A DNA stretch of 64,000 nt from positions 364,084 through 428,083 of the forward strand of contig NZ_JAAOIW010000002.1 of assembly GCF_011440305.1 (NCBI RefSeq), given 5' to 3'. Below are positions 8,779 to 16,707 of the stretch, in pieces. The position numbers and the translations under genes were made by a program. Numbering within the stretch: the first letter of the stretch is position 1; each line of letters opens with the position of its first letter. The notes under the pieces are model-generated. The model was not told the DNA's origin. It worked only from the letters and a program-made list of their open reading frames with translations, and searched no databases. The DNA is from Paenibacillus agricola. Lineage in GTDB: Bacteria > Bacillota > Bacilli > Paenibacillales > NBRC-103111.

Positions 8779-10605
8779 TTAAGAAACATGCTCGTTTTGA
8801 AAGGTAGGCACTAAATGCTTTAAGCCGTCGCGAATGATGGTTGGATCCTCATCGACTAATTTCTCCAGCTGCTTGATCGCAAGCTCAAGGGAGGCACGGC
8901 TTAGATTTATAGGCTTGCCAATAAATATCCGCTTATGCTGCGTTGTAGCCAAGCCTTCCTCCTCCATTAATAGCTCCTCGTAGAGCTTCTCGCCAGGACG
9001 GATGCCGGTGAACACAATATCGATGTCGACATCGGATTCAAAGCCTGACAAACGAATCAGGTCCTTCGCCAAATCGACAATAAGCACGGGCTTGCCCATG
9101 TCGAGAATGAAGATTTCTCCACCTTCTGCGAACATTCCGGCTTGCAGGACAAGCTGTGCGGCTTCAGGAATCGTCATAAAATATCGAATCATCTTCGGAT
9201 CTGTCACCGTCACAGGTCCGCCCATCGCAATTTGTTCCTTGAAGCGTGGGATGACGCTGCCTCTACTGCCAAGCACATTGCCAAAGCGCACCGCAACAAA
9301 CTTCGTAGTGCTGCTGCTGTTCATGCTTTGGACATACATCTCGGCAATCCGCTTCGTCGCCCCCATCACGCTGGTTGGGTTCACGGCTTTATCCGTCGAG
9401 ATCATCACAAACTTGCCGGCTCCATATCGATCCGCGCTGTCCGCCACATTTTTTGTGCCGAATACATTATTCTTAATCGCTTCCGAAGGGTTGCGTTCCA
9501 TAAGTGGTACATGCTTATGTGCCGCAGCATGAAACACCACCTCCGGTCGATACATCCGAAACACCTCATCAATCCTACGTTCATCCTGGACATCGGCGAT
9601 GACGGTTTCAAGCTTAAGTGTCGGGAAGCGGCGGCTTAGCTCCATTTCAATCGAATAAATACTGTTCTCGCCATGGCCTAACAGCAGTAGCGTCAAAGGA
9701 TCGAACCTGGCAATTTGCCTGCATAGCTCCGAACCAATGGACCCGCCAGCACCTGTGACCAGCACCGTTTTACCTGTTATAAAACCGGCAATACCTCCTA
9801 GGTCCAGCTTTACCGGGTCACGCCCCAATAAATCCTCTACCTCTACATTGCGTATTTCGTTATAGGTCAGCTTCCCGGTAATCAGGTCATCGATACGTGG
9901 AATAATTTTTAAGCTCGCGCTGGTTGTTTTGCAAATTTCAATAATTTTGCTAATCTCTCTTTTGGACACCGAAGGCATAGCAATAATGATTTCATCAATT
10001 CCATGCTTCGCCACCACTTCGACAATTTTGTCGCGATTGCCCAGTACCGGAAGCCCGAAAACCTCCTGCCTATGCTTAAGCGCATTATCATCAATGAAGG
10101 CTACCGGATATACCTTGGAATCCTTGTTGCCCTTGAGCTTCTTGGCTACGGTTGACCCGCCGCCGCCAGCTCCGATAATTAACGCCTTCAGCTGCGTTGG
10201 GACAATCTTGCGGTAGCTATCGGCATAAATGCGCCAGGCAAAACGGAAACCCCCAAGCAGCAGCAGCGTCGTTTCAAAGGTTCGGACGAATACATGCAGC
10301 GGTACGATTCGGTTCGTGATTAAGCAAGTCAGAATGAAGGAGATCACGCAGCTCCAGATCGTGGCTTTAGTGATCGAGATCATTTCACCGATGCTGGCGT
10401 ATTGCCAAATGCGATTGTAAAGCTTGAAATAAAACATACTTGCCGTGAAAACGACAGTCGAAACAAGGCATAAGGTCAAGCATTGCTGTAAATAAAAGCT
10501 CGGAATACGTTCATCGAAGCGGAAGTAATAGCTGGAATAAATGCTAATCCATACAATGACTAGATCGAATATTAAAAATAAAGATAATTTCTTCGAGTAG
10601 CTCAT
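8779..10605 (-). CDS. Membrane-bound NDP-sugar 4,6-dehydratase/epimerase, PglF/CapD family
   Basis: The protein has 608 aa: four N-terminal membrane helices (about residues 8-125), a CoA-binding-like Rossmann domain with IIGAGGGGSTVAKKL (about 145), then the catalytic SDR domain with VLVTGAGGSIGSELCRQI (about 285). This is the architecture of PglF, WbpM and CapD. In place of the Tyr-x3-Lys of other SDR enzymes, the family uses Met-x3-Lys, seen here as SVMGATKRIAE. It converts a UDP-HexNAc to a 4-keto-6-deoxy sugar or epimerises it. ATG 10605 overlaps the kinase stop (TGATG) and has GGAG seven bases upstream; the GTG one codon earlier is less well placed. Confidence 0.92.
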   Translation of the reverse strand: MSYSKKLSLFLIFDLVIVWISIYSSYYFRFDERIPSFYLQQCLTLCLVSTVVFTASMFYFKLYNRIWQYASIGEMISITKATIWSCVISFILTCLITNRIVPLHVFVRTFETTLLLLGGFRFAWRIYADSYRKIVPTQLKALIIGAGGGGSTVAKKLKGNKDSKVYPVAFIDDNALKHRQEVFGLPVLGNRDKIVEVVAKHGIDEIIIAMPSVSKREISKIIEICKTTSASLKIIPRIDDLITGKLTYNEIRNVEVEDLLGRDPVKLDLGGIAGFITGKTVLVTGAGGSIGSELCRQIARFDPLTLLLLGHGENSIYSIEMELSRRFPTLKLETVIADVQDERRIDEVFRMYRPEVVFHAAAHKHVPLMERNPSEAIKNNVFGTKNVADSADRYGAGKFVMISTDKAVNPTSVMGATKRIAEMYVQSMNSSSTTKFVAVRFGNVLGSRGSVIPRFKEQIAMGGPVTVTDPKMIRYFMTIPEAAQLVLQAGMFAEGGEIFILDMGKPVLIVDLAKDLIRLSGFESDVDIDIVFTGIRPGEKLYEELLMEEEGLATTQHKRIFIGKPINLSRASLELAIKQLEKLVDEDPTIIRDGLKHLVPTFQNEHVS

Positions 10606-11285
10606 CACTTCACTCCATAATAGTAGTGAAAATCCTCATCGTACTTTTTTACGTTGTTCAGAGTCGCACCCAAAACTTTTGCACCTACGAATTCAAGCTG
10701 CTCTTTTGCTTTTTTGACGATACCGGCTTTAACTCTGCCGCAATTGATAACCATGACAACACCATCACATTGTGCAGCCAATATCTGGGCATCGGAGAAC
10801 ATGAGAACCGGCGGCGAATCAATAATGACCATATCGAAGGATTCGGCCAGCTTTTGCAGCAGATCCTTCATCCGATCCGAACCGAGTATTTCTGTAGGAA
10901 GTAAAGCAATCGTACCGGAAGCAATCATCGTTAAATTAGGAATCCCGGTATCCAATAAAGCCTCCTCTAAGCTGCACTGCTGCGCCAGCAGGTTCGATAA
11001 GCCTAGCCGGTTCGACTTCCCGAAAAAATGGTGCAACGTTGGTTTTCGCAAATCAGCATCAATAACGAGCACCCGCTTGTTGTCAAGCGCATAGGCGGTC
11101 ACCAAGCTAGCTGTTGTCGTCGATTTGCCTTCACCCTTCTCTGCGGAGGTGACGAGCACGACCTTAGGTTCAGCCCCATCGGTCGAGAACTTAATGTTGG
11201 TACGCAGCGTTTTGAATGCTTCGGCTACCGAGGATTGCGGCAGCGATTGAATCAGCAGCGGATATTGCCTAGAGGACGGATGCAT
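10605..11285 (-). CDS. BY-type tyrosine kinase, CpsD/CapB/YwqD-like
   Basis: This is a bacterial tyrosine kinase ATPase of 226 aa that controls exopolysaccharide polymerisation with its membrane activator. Walker A is in TSAEKGEGKSTT (about residue 48), Walker A' in VLVIDADLRKPTLHHF, Walker B in MVIIDSPP, and the C-terminal autophosphorylation cluster is YDEDFHYYYGVK with five tyrosines counting the last ones. As in most Gram-positives, the kinase and its activator are separate proteins. ATG 11285 has GGAGG eight bases upstream and overlaps the end of the activator gene by 17 bases. Confidence 0.95.
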   Translation of the reverse strand: MHPSSRQYPLLIQSLPQSSVAEAFKTLRTNIKFSTDGAEPKVVLVTSAEKGEGKSTTTASLVTAYALDNKRVLVIDADLRKPTLHHFFGKSNRLGLSNLLAQQCSLEEALLDTGIPNLTMIASGTIALLPTEILGSDRMKDLLQKLAESFDMVIIDSPPVLMFSDAQILAAQCDGVVMVINCGRVKAGIVKKAKEQLEFVGAKVLGATLNNVKKYDEDFHYYYGVK

Positions 11286-12021
11286 GGGTGGAACCTCCTA
11301 CCTTTTTATTGGAATAAGCAGCACGGCTTGCCTTCATATCTTTCCTCTTCACTTTGGCGATAGCAGTCAGTGTCGGGATTCCCAGCTGCGCCCATATGTC
11401 TTCCTCAGATTTGACAGTATCATTGAAATATTCAAGTACAATAACAAGGCTAATCATGAATATTAGCGATGTTGCCATCGCAACCACCACATTGAAATAC
11501 ACTTTCGGGCTGATGGCCTCTGGGTTATCAATCATTTTGGCTTCATTCAGAATCACTACATTGTCTACCTTCATGATGCTTGTGATTTGCCTTTGAAATA
11601 CAGTGGCAATGGAATTAATCAGCTTAACCGCATTCTCATGGCTTCCATCCTCGAAGGTTAGCATCATAATCGGTGTTTGTGGAACTGCACTGATCTTGAC
11701 CTTCTTAATTAATTGCTCTGACGTATAGCCAAGAGTGGGGTTCTGCGCCGCAACGATGTCCATAATAGCAGGTGATTTGACAATTTCCTTGTACACATCG
11801 ATCAGCTTGATGTTCAAGTTCACCGTATTATAATCGAGTGCCGGCAGACCCTTATTTTCCTCAATCTTGTTGACGATCAGCTTGGTAGATGCTTCATACG
11901 TAGGCTTCAACACATACTCGCTTAAGTAAAAGCTTACCCCGCAAGCAATCACTACCACCAACATAATAAGCCAGGCCCGTTTACGCAAAATCTTTAGAAA
12001 AAACTTCAAATCGAATTCCAT
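11269..12021 (-). CDS. Chain-length/kinase activator, Wzz/CapA/YwqC-like
   Basis: About 250 aa with two transmembrane helices (near residues 19-40 and 178-200) around an extracellular domain of the Wzz type, followed by a short cytoplasmic tail that would contact the kinase. The start chosen is ATG 12021 (MEFDLKFFLKILRKRAW), with GGAGG seven bases upstream; a longer frame to 12102 would run back through the promoter and operator palindromes. It is the first gene of the leftward exopolysaccharide operon. The promoter and two operator-like sites sit 38-81 bases upstream. Confidence 0.92.
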   Translation of the reverse strand: MEFDLKFFLKILRKRAWLIMLVVVIACGVSFYLSEYVLKPTYEASTKLIVNKIEENKGLPALDYNTVNLNIKLIDVYKEIVKSPAIMDIVAAQNPTLGYTSEQLIKKVKISAVPQTPIMMLTFEDGSHENAVKLINSIATVFQRQITSIMKVDNVVILNEAKMIDNPEAISPKVYFNVVVAMATSLIFMISLVIVLEYFNDTVKSEEDIWAQLGIPTLTAIAKVKRKDMKASRAAYSNKKVGGSTHASVL

Positions 12022-12049
12022 ATAAGTCCTCCAAACTTTATTTTTTCTT

Positions 12050-12102
12050 ATGATACATATTGTATCATCGTTTACACCAAAAAACAATACATATTGTATC
12101 AT
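12050..12102 (-). promoter_or_regulatory. Exopolysaccharide operon promoter with two operator palindromes
   Basis: On the minus strand a -35 TTGTTT (12087-12082) and -10 TACAAT (12064-12059) are separated by 17 bases. Site 1, ATGATACATATTGTATCAT at 12050-12068, has perfect 8-bp arms and covers the -10. Site 2 at 12084-12102 differs at two positions and touches the -35. The centres are 34 bp apart, about three helical turns, which suits two repressor dimers on one DNA face. The same element recurs near the XRE regulator genes, so one of those is the likely ligand (inference). Confidence 0.75.
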
Positions 12103-12110
12103 TTATTGGA

Positions 12111-12377
12111 TCACCATTTTTCAACCAACCCGATCTGTACTAAATGCTCCAGCAGCACCTCCACATCAGCTGCCGACGCTTCCATCACTGGATCTTTTTG
12201 TAAGCCAGCGAATAGGATAAGCTGGTTTACTGTCATGCTTTTGTACAAAAGAGACCATACCGAGCCTGCCGTATCATTCAGCTTTGTTATGGTATCGTTT
12301 TTCACCTGGATAATCACCCATTCTCCCTCGCACTCCACGGCTTGCGCCAAAGGACTTCTTTTGTATAACGTGCTCAT
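12111..12377 (-). CDS. PqqD-like small peptide-binding protein
   Basis: 88 aa, PqqD fold: VKNDTITKLNDTAGSVW in the first half and a C-terminal helical part. PqqD-like domains bind leader peptides in RiPP pathways. It overlaps the HprK-like kinase gene by four bases (ATGA), so ATG 12377 is the start and the two proteins are co-translated. No precursor peptide, radical SAM enzyme, B2 protease or cyclase is encoded nearby. PqqD-like/HprK-like pairs are also known next to exopolysaccharide genes in other bacteria, where their role is unresolved. Confidence 0.75.
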   Translation of the reverse strand: MSTLYKRSPLAQAVECEGEWVIIQVKNDTITKLNDTAGSVWSLLYKSMTVNQLILFAGLQKDPVMEASAADVEVLLEHLVQIGLVEKW

Positions 12378-13168
12378 ACAATATGTTCCCAAAACGTGTC
12401 GTTTTGCTGGAAATTCAGTTGGGCGATCGGAACCTGCTCAGCAATCGTTTTGCTCATGACCAGGATCTTGTTAGACTCCCTTGTATCCGTCGGCCAATAA
12501 AATAAATGATTCAGCACCTGCAGAATCCCATCCGGCTTCCTTAGGGATAACCGCTGAACCTGATGTGACGGCTGTAATATGAAAATCCCTCCCAGACGCC
12601 TCTTGGCTCTTTCCTCTGTTGACTTGATTTCGCTACGAAATGGAGAATTAAATACTGTAATTTCCTGTTTGCGCACTCTAATAATCGTCACCTCGTCAGA
12701 GAGTACAAGCCGCGGCTGCGACAATTTGGCAACAGTCGATTTCCCTGTTCCCGATCGCCCCGCAAATGCATAAGCTTGGTTGCCCTCCTCCAAGCTGGAT
12801 GCATGCAGCAGTAACCCCCATTCATGATAGATCACAAAGGAGCTGTACAGATTCAGCAAAGCGTGCTTGAGCGCAAATTCATCAAACATATAAATAGAAG
12901 CTTTCGTATGGGTGCGATTGACTCGAACGGTATAATCGGAACGCTTGTAGCATACAAAGTCGTCGTCTGCTACGACACGGACATCGTAGCTTTGAAACGG
13001 CTCACGGGCTTGCTCATCAATATGAACCAGCAGATCCGTGTCTTGTTCCCTAGCATGACCTTCTTCTTGATTCATATAAAACGTGCCCGTTATCCAATTA
13101 ACGACCTGTTCCGACCAAGTCGTAAACCGAATCGAATGATCCCCTATGATCGTATGGATACTGTACAT
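12374..13168 (-). CDS. HPr kinase-related ATP-binding protein
   Basis: 264 aa. The C-terminal half has a P-loop FAGRSGTGKSTVAKL (about residues 135-149), preceded by LLLHASSLEEG with the histidine at the place of the HprK capsule motif, and followed by LSDEV. The N-terminal half (1-115) matches no family I recognise. True HPr kinases have a different N-terminal domain, so this is a related kinase and not the carbon-control enzyme. Some Paenibacillus lasso-peptide clusters carry a HprK-like kinase that phosphorylates the peptide, but that cluster is absent here. AAAGGG precedes ATG 13168. It forms a unit with the PqqD-like gene. Confidence 0.75.
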   Translation of the reverse strand: MYSIHTIIGDHSIRFTTWSEQVVNWITGTFYMNQEEGHAREQDTDLLVHIDEQAREPFQSYDVRVVADDDFVCYKRSDYTVRVNRTHTKASIYMFDEFALKHALLNLYSSFVIYHEWGLLLHASSLEEGNQAYAFAGRSGTGKSTVAKLSQPRLVLSDEVTIIRVRKQEITVFNSPFRSEIKSTEERAKRRLGGIFILQPSHQVQRLSLRKPDGILQVLNHLFYWPTDTRESNKILVMSKTIAEQVPIAQLNFQQNDTFWEHIV

Positions 13169-13204
13169 ATAGAAGCCCTTTCTATCATAACGTTATTGCT
13201 CATT

Positions 13205-13223
13205 ATGATACATATTGTACTTA
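13205..13223. promoter_or_regulatory. Degenerate operator copy between the XRE gene and the kinase gene
   Basis: The left arm and centre match the 19-bp element exactly (ATGATACATATTGTA) while the last four bases differ. It lies 37 bases upstream of the HprK-like start, so it may weakly control the kinase/PqqD pair. Confidence 0.45.
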
Positions 13224-13235
13224 TGTAGCTTGCCG

Positions 13236-13538
13236 CTATAGTAGCCGATTCGAGTAAACCCAATGCCTAAAATGGACAATGTGGTAGCCTAACAGCCTGG
13301 CGGGTTTGGAGTTAGCCTGCGGATCCTCCTTGTGAATACGTCCGATTCCTCCCAATAAATAATCAACATTGACATAAAAAAAATCGGCTATATGCTTTAG
13401 GGTTTCAAAATCGGGCTCCCTCCGATTATTCTCATAATGCGATAAGGCAGCACGTGAAATCCCGATTCGCTCCGCCAGTTCCTCCTGAGTCAACTGCTTT
13501 TCTTCGCGGAGCAGACAAATGCGTTGACCATACTTCAT
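13236..13538 (-). CDS. XRE-family regulator, short paralogue
   Basis: 100 aa. The helix-turn-helix (residues 1-63, starting MKYGQRICLLREEKQLT) is nearly the same as that of the regulator at 14965, including an identical ALSHYENNRREPD recognition region. The tail after residue 64 is unrelated and seems to lack the paralogue's C-terminal domain. This could be a competitor or a monomeric version that binds the same operator, or a decaying copy. ATG 13538 has GAGGGG nine bases upstream and falls 19 bases after the glycosyltransferase stop; the longer TTG frame is unlikely. Confidence 0.88.
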   Translation of the reverse strand: MKYGQRICLLREEKQLTQEELAERIGISRAALSHYENNRREPDFETLKHIADFFYVNVDYLLGGIGRIHKEDPQANSKPARLLGYHIVHFRHWVYSNRLL

Positions 13539-13557
13539 ATTTCTTGGCCCCTCTAAC

Positions 13558-14781
13558 TCACATGTTTTCAATCATTCGGTATAGCTCTGGATACGTTTTC
13601 CGTCGGTCAAATCTGCTCTCAGCAAGCTTTCTTGAATTCGCTCCAAGCTGCCTGCCCGTTTGCCTCTGATGAAATAATAAAGCAATATAATGGGCGCAGT
13701 TCGTAAAATCGCCTGGTTTATAGTTGAAGCCAATATTCGAATTCGCAACTAAGTCCATCACCTCCTTATTTTCACAGCTATTGATCATTGGCAAGCCGGC
13801 AAATAAGAAATCACCGATTTTATTCGTTACACTAGCCAGCGCTCCCTTGGCTATCGCGTTGGCTGCAACATCAGAGCGAACCAGATAAGGCACCATATCC
13901 TCATAGGAGTGATGGCCCATAAACCTCACAGGTGCCTGTAATTGCTCGGCAAGCTCCTTAAAGCGTGCTTCATGGGGACCTGAACCAAAAATGTTAAGCA
14001 CCACATTCTCATAGCCGGTACGCTCCAGCAACGAGACCGCCTTAATAACGGTTTCGATATCGTAGCTATGGCTTAACGTTCCAATGTAGGTGACCCAAAA
14101 CTGCCCTAGTGGCTTCTCAACCGCAATTTCCCGGCAGGCACAGGCATCGAAATAAGCCTGGTCGGCACCGATGAATAGGCAATGGTACGCTTTGGCGTTC
14201 TGGTTCGCCGTTTTACCCCGTGCTACATACGTATCCGAGACGCCCACGATGTAGTCAGCCAGCTTATACACCTGGTTCGCATACGTGGTGAACGGTGAAA
14301 CTAACAGCTTCAACCAAGGCTCTGGCAGCTTCAGCACGCTATTAATCGACTCCGGCCAAATGTCCTGGATGTCCAGAATAAACGGAATGCCTAGCCGCTT
14401 CGCATAACTCCCTGCCATTCGGGCTGCCCCCATTAACGGGTATGCTGCATACACCACATGTTCAGTTTGCTCTTTGCGTTCCAGGTATAGCCTGAGGTTG
14501 CGCTCAAAGCAGCGATGGCTTCGGATACGCTCCAAGCTTACATTACGGCTATAGCCCCGCTCCTCGATGAGCGTAAGCCTATAGGGAAGTGATGGCCCTA
14601 TCCATCTCCCATTCTCGTGCTGGCGGAAGCTTTTCTCTGCGTGGGAGTAGTTGCTGGTTACCAGCTCCACCTCATGGCCCAATCTGGCAAGCTCTTCGGC
14701 AATATAGCGAAACCGATTAAAGCCTTTCTCACCAGGCAACACCGTGAAAGGAGCTATGATCAAAACTTTTTTAAGTGCCAT
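13558..14781 (-). CDS. Glycosyltransferase, GT4 family (WbuB-like)
   Basis: 407 aa GT-B glycosyltransferase. The N-terminal segment KVLIIAPFTVLPGEKGFNRF is typical of GT4 enzymes of surface-glycan loci. The donor domain shows TYIGTLSHSYDIETVI and a motif with DFLFAGLPMINSCENKE. The second glutamate of E-x7-E is present, while the first position is an aspartate in GDFLFAG, as in some members. GAGAGG lies eight bases before ATG 14781. It is the first gene of a unit with the short XRE gene, separated from the main operon by the promoter at 12.06 kb. Confidence 0.9.
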   Translation of the reverse strand: MALKKVLIIAPFTVLPGEKGFNRFRYIAEELARLGHEVELVTSNYSHAEKSFRQHENGRWIGPSLPYRLTLIEERGYSRNVSLERIRSHRCFERNLRLYLERKEQTEHVVYAAYPLMGAARMAGSYAKRLGIPFILDIQDIWPESINSVLKLPEPWLKLLVSPFTTYANQVYKLADYIVGVSDTYVARGKTANQNAKAYHCLFIGADQAYFDACACREIAVEKPLGQFWVTYIGTLSHSYDIETVIKAVSLLERTGYENVVLNIFGSGPHEARFKELAEQLQAPVRFMGHHSYEDMVPYLVRSDVAANAIAKGALASVTNKIGDFLFAGLPMINSCENKEVMDLVANSNIGFNYKPGDFTNCAHYIALLFHQRQTGRQLGANSRKLAESRFDRRKTYPELYRMIENM

Positions 14782-14815
14782 GTATAAAACCTCTCCAATT
14801 GGAATAAAATAGGTT

Positions 14816-14865
14816 TAGATACATAATGTATCATTAAACAAAGATTACTATACATATTGTATCAA
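14816..14865. promoter_or_regulatory. Operator pair in the divergent glycosyltransferase/XRE control region
   Basis: Two copies of the 19-bp element lie at 14816-14834 and 14847-14865, with centres 31 bp apart. The second fits exactly between a minus-strand -35 TTGACT (14870-14865) and -10 TAATCT (14847-14842), spacer 17, that would serve the glycosyltransferase. The pair also lies 100-150 bases upstream of the rightward XRE gene, so autoregulation is likely. Confidence 0.65.
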
Positions 14866-14964
14866 GTCAACCATTTTCGGCAAACCACTTTTATAGTACA
14901 ATTAACTGAGTAATGAACATTTGGGTATGATGCTTAGGTGTAAGTGTGAGAGGAGTGGCATGAA

Positions 14965-15333
14965 ATGAAGTATGGACATAGAATAGCAGGTCTTCGGGAC
15001 GAAAAACACTTAACCCAAGAAGAGCTCGCCCATAAAGTAGGCATTACCCGCTCTGCTTTATCCCATTATGAAAATAATCGAAGAGAACCGGATTATGAAA
15101 CCATCCAAAAGATCGCCGATTTTTTTCATGTATCTGTAGATTATTTAATGGGTCGCGACGAAGCCCCCAGCCAAACGCCCGACCCCAATGCCTCCGAGTT
15201 TGTCAGCCAATTGGAGCTATCCGACCAAGCAGTGCTGGACAAATTCGCCTTGATGATCGATGGAAGGGAATTAACTTCCGAGGAAGCGATGCGTTTTATT
15301 CATTTCATTCGCGCACAACGCTCATCCTCCTAG
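14965..15333 (+). CDS. XRE-family repressor, full-length paralogue
   Basis: 122 aa. The N-terminal XRE helix-turn-helix covers residues 1-64. The C-terminal part has ELSDQAVLDKFALMIDGREL followed by an EEA-type helix, a module often seen in SinR/SlrR-like XRE proteins of Bacillota where it mediates oligomerisation. AGGAG is nine bases before the ATG. It is divergent from the glycosyltransferase gene with the operator pair between them, so I propose it represses itself, the exopolysaccharide promoters and the PilZ-like gene. A terminator follows. Confidence 0.9.
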   Translation: MKYGHRIAGLRDEKHLTQEELAHKVGITRSALSHYENNRREPDYETIQKIADFFHVSVDYLMGRDEAPSQTPDPNASEFVSQLELSDQAVLDKFALMIDGRELTSEEAMRFIHFIRAQRSSS

Positions 15334-15381
15334 TCCTAGGCTGGGGAGCGCTGCGCAGCTATAAGCTTACCAGAAAAAATG

Positions 15382-15417
15382 AGCCCTCCTTCCAACTTGG
15401 AAGCAATGGGCTTTTTT
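15382..15417 (+). terminator. Rho-independent terminator after the XRE gene
   Basis: Hairpin with outer AGCCC/GGGCT arms (15382-15386 and 15408-15412) and inner TTCCA/TTGGAA pairing, followed by TTTTTT. Confidence 0.8.
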
Positions 15418-15424
15418 GTTATGG

Positions 15425-15616
15425 CTAGCTGCAGGAGCTTATATTGATTTCCCTGTGATACGACTCTGTTATTACCTCTTGACTCTTGATAAAAGCGACC
15501 TCATTGTAGGCGTGATGGATGGGATTTAGCACCTTGGCTTCCTCCAGCTGCTTCATAGATATATGAAGCTCAGCTAAAACCGCACGTATATCAAGGGTAA
15601 TTTTGGAATCTATCAT
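15425..15616 (-). CDS. Small protein, possibly Spo0E-like
   Basis: 63 aa from ATG 15616, which has GGAGAGTGG upstream. The layout (N-terminal helix, NPxxxAYNE stretch, then KSQEVI) resembles Spo0E-like phosphatases that act on Spo0A-P, but the usual SQxLD motif is changed to SQEVI, so activity is doubtful. It is a lone gene facing the XRE terminator. Confidence 0.5.
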   Translation of the reverse strand: MIDSKITLDIRAVLAELHISMKQLEEAKVLNPIHHAYNEVAFIKSQEVITESYHREINISSCS

Positions 15617-15771
15617 TAAATTTCCACTCTCCATTTAAGTAGATTAATATAACAAGGAACGATGTTATTATAATGGAAACGTTTAAAAAAAAGTGTCACT
15701 TGATGGTAAGCATTTAAAAAAGTTTTCTATTATTTTTGTCGAAATCAAACAGATCAATAAATCTTTAGAAA

Positions 15772-16188
15772 TTATCCAAGCAAGTCCAGCTTTTGCCCCT
15801 CCTTTGCCTTTTTTTCCAGGCTATATTCACTGTAGCTTTCTCTCCTCAACCTCATAAAGGGATGTTCCCTGTCCCTAATAAACCTGGCTTCATACATGTA
15901 CATGCCATTAGGAAGCTGCAGACCGATCTGGTTCACCAAGATCCCCTGTAAACCGGGGCTGTCGTCTAGCCTTTCACTAAGCCGGAGCTCCCATATTAGC
16001 TGCTGGCCGCACGGAAGCAACAGATCGGTTTGTAAACGGAGTCCTTTGGCATGAATCCAAATGATATCCATATGGGCCCACTTGGAGTCAACCTGGCAGC
16101 CGTTGATCCGTATGATCTTCATCCTGCCTTCGTGTGCCACTCCCGGTATTCGCTGCAACTCCAATTCCAACTCCTTATCGGCATTCAC
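15772..16188 (-). CDS. PilZ-like domain protein
   Basis: 138 aa, GTG start at 16188 with AAGGAG nine bases upstream. The middle shows the strand pattern of a PilZ beta-barrel (IWIHAKGLRLQTDLLLPCGQ, then LQGILVNQIGLQLPNGMYMY), but an RxxxR motif is not clear, so c-di-GMP binding is uncertain. It carries two operator copies in its promoter, which ties it to the exopolysaccharide regulon. A GGDEF protein occurs elsewhere in the window. Confidence 0.55.
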   Translation of the reverse strand: MNADKELELELQRIPGVAHEGRMKIIRINGCQVDSKWAHMDIIWIHAKGLRLQTDLLLPCGQQLIWELRLSERLDDSPGLQGILVNQIGLQLPNGMYMYEARFIRDREHPFMRLRRESYSEYSLEKKAKEGQKLDLLG

Positions 16189-16243
16189 TAGGGCTTGCTC
16201 CTTCCCTTTTTAATTGACATAGCTCACATAGATCAGATAAAAT

Positions 16244-16286
16244 AAGATACATAACGTATCACAATTTATGATACATATCGTAACTA
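16244..16286. promoter_or_regulatory. Operator pair upstream of the PilZ-like gene
   Basis: Copies at 16244-16262 and 16268-16286, centres 24 bp apart. The first lies downstream of a possible minus-strand -35 TTGTGA (16264-16259). Both keep the GATACAT core but have a C in the right half of the centre. Confidence 0.6.
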
Positions 16287-16415
16287 AAATTGTTACACGC
16301 TGCAATAGGAAGTTTTGTCGAAAGCTTGCAGGATAATGCAACCAGCCCATAGAACCAAACATACACAGCATTTTTATGCATATATAATAATAGAAAGTAG
16401 GAAGGTACTAACCCT

Positions 16416-16613
16416 ATGCGTAACAAGAGCAACAACGAACAGCCTGTAGCCAAACCGATTAACTGTATAAAATGTGTTTATTATTATGTAACCTGGGATC
16501 CAGCCATGCCTAAGGGCTGTAAAGCCTTTGGCTTCAAAACCCGCGAGTTGCCCTCCGTTGTAGTCAAAAAATCATCGGGACATGCCTGCTTGAAATTTGA
16601 AGCGAAGCATTGA
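16416..16613 (+). CDS. Conserved small cysteine protein
   Basis: 65 aa. A CIKC pair near residue 17, a cysteine in KGCKAFGFK and one in HACLKFE suggest a small metal site. Proteins with the NCIKCVYY...P..C.AFGFK pattern are found in many Bacillota and are often labelled only as hypothetical. AGGAAGG precedes the start. No function can be given. Confidence 0.7.
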   Translation: MRNKSNNEQPVAKPINCIKCVYYYVTWDPAMPKGCKAFGFKTRELPSVVVKKSSGHACLKFEAKH

Positions 16614-16707
16614 AGACAGAGCGAAGACTTTCAACTATCTATTGCTTTTTTCATGTATACTAAATGAGTACACCCAAGCAAAAGCTTATAGCTAAAGGAG
16701 GCTGCGA

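Noticed and set aside
12111-13168. Lasso peptide biosynthetic cluster
   Set aside because: HprK-like kinase and PqqD-like protein are present, but there is no precursor, B2 protease or asparagine-synthetase-like cyclase nearby.
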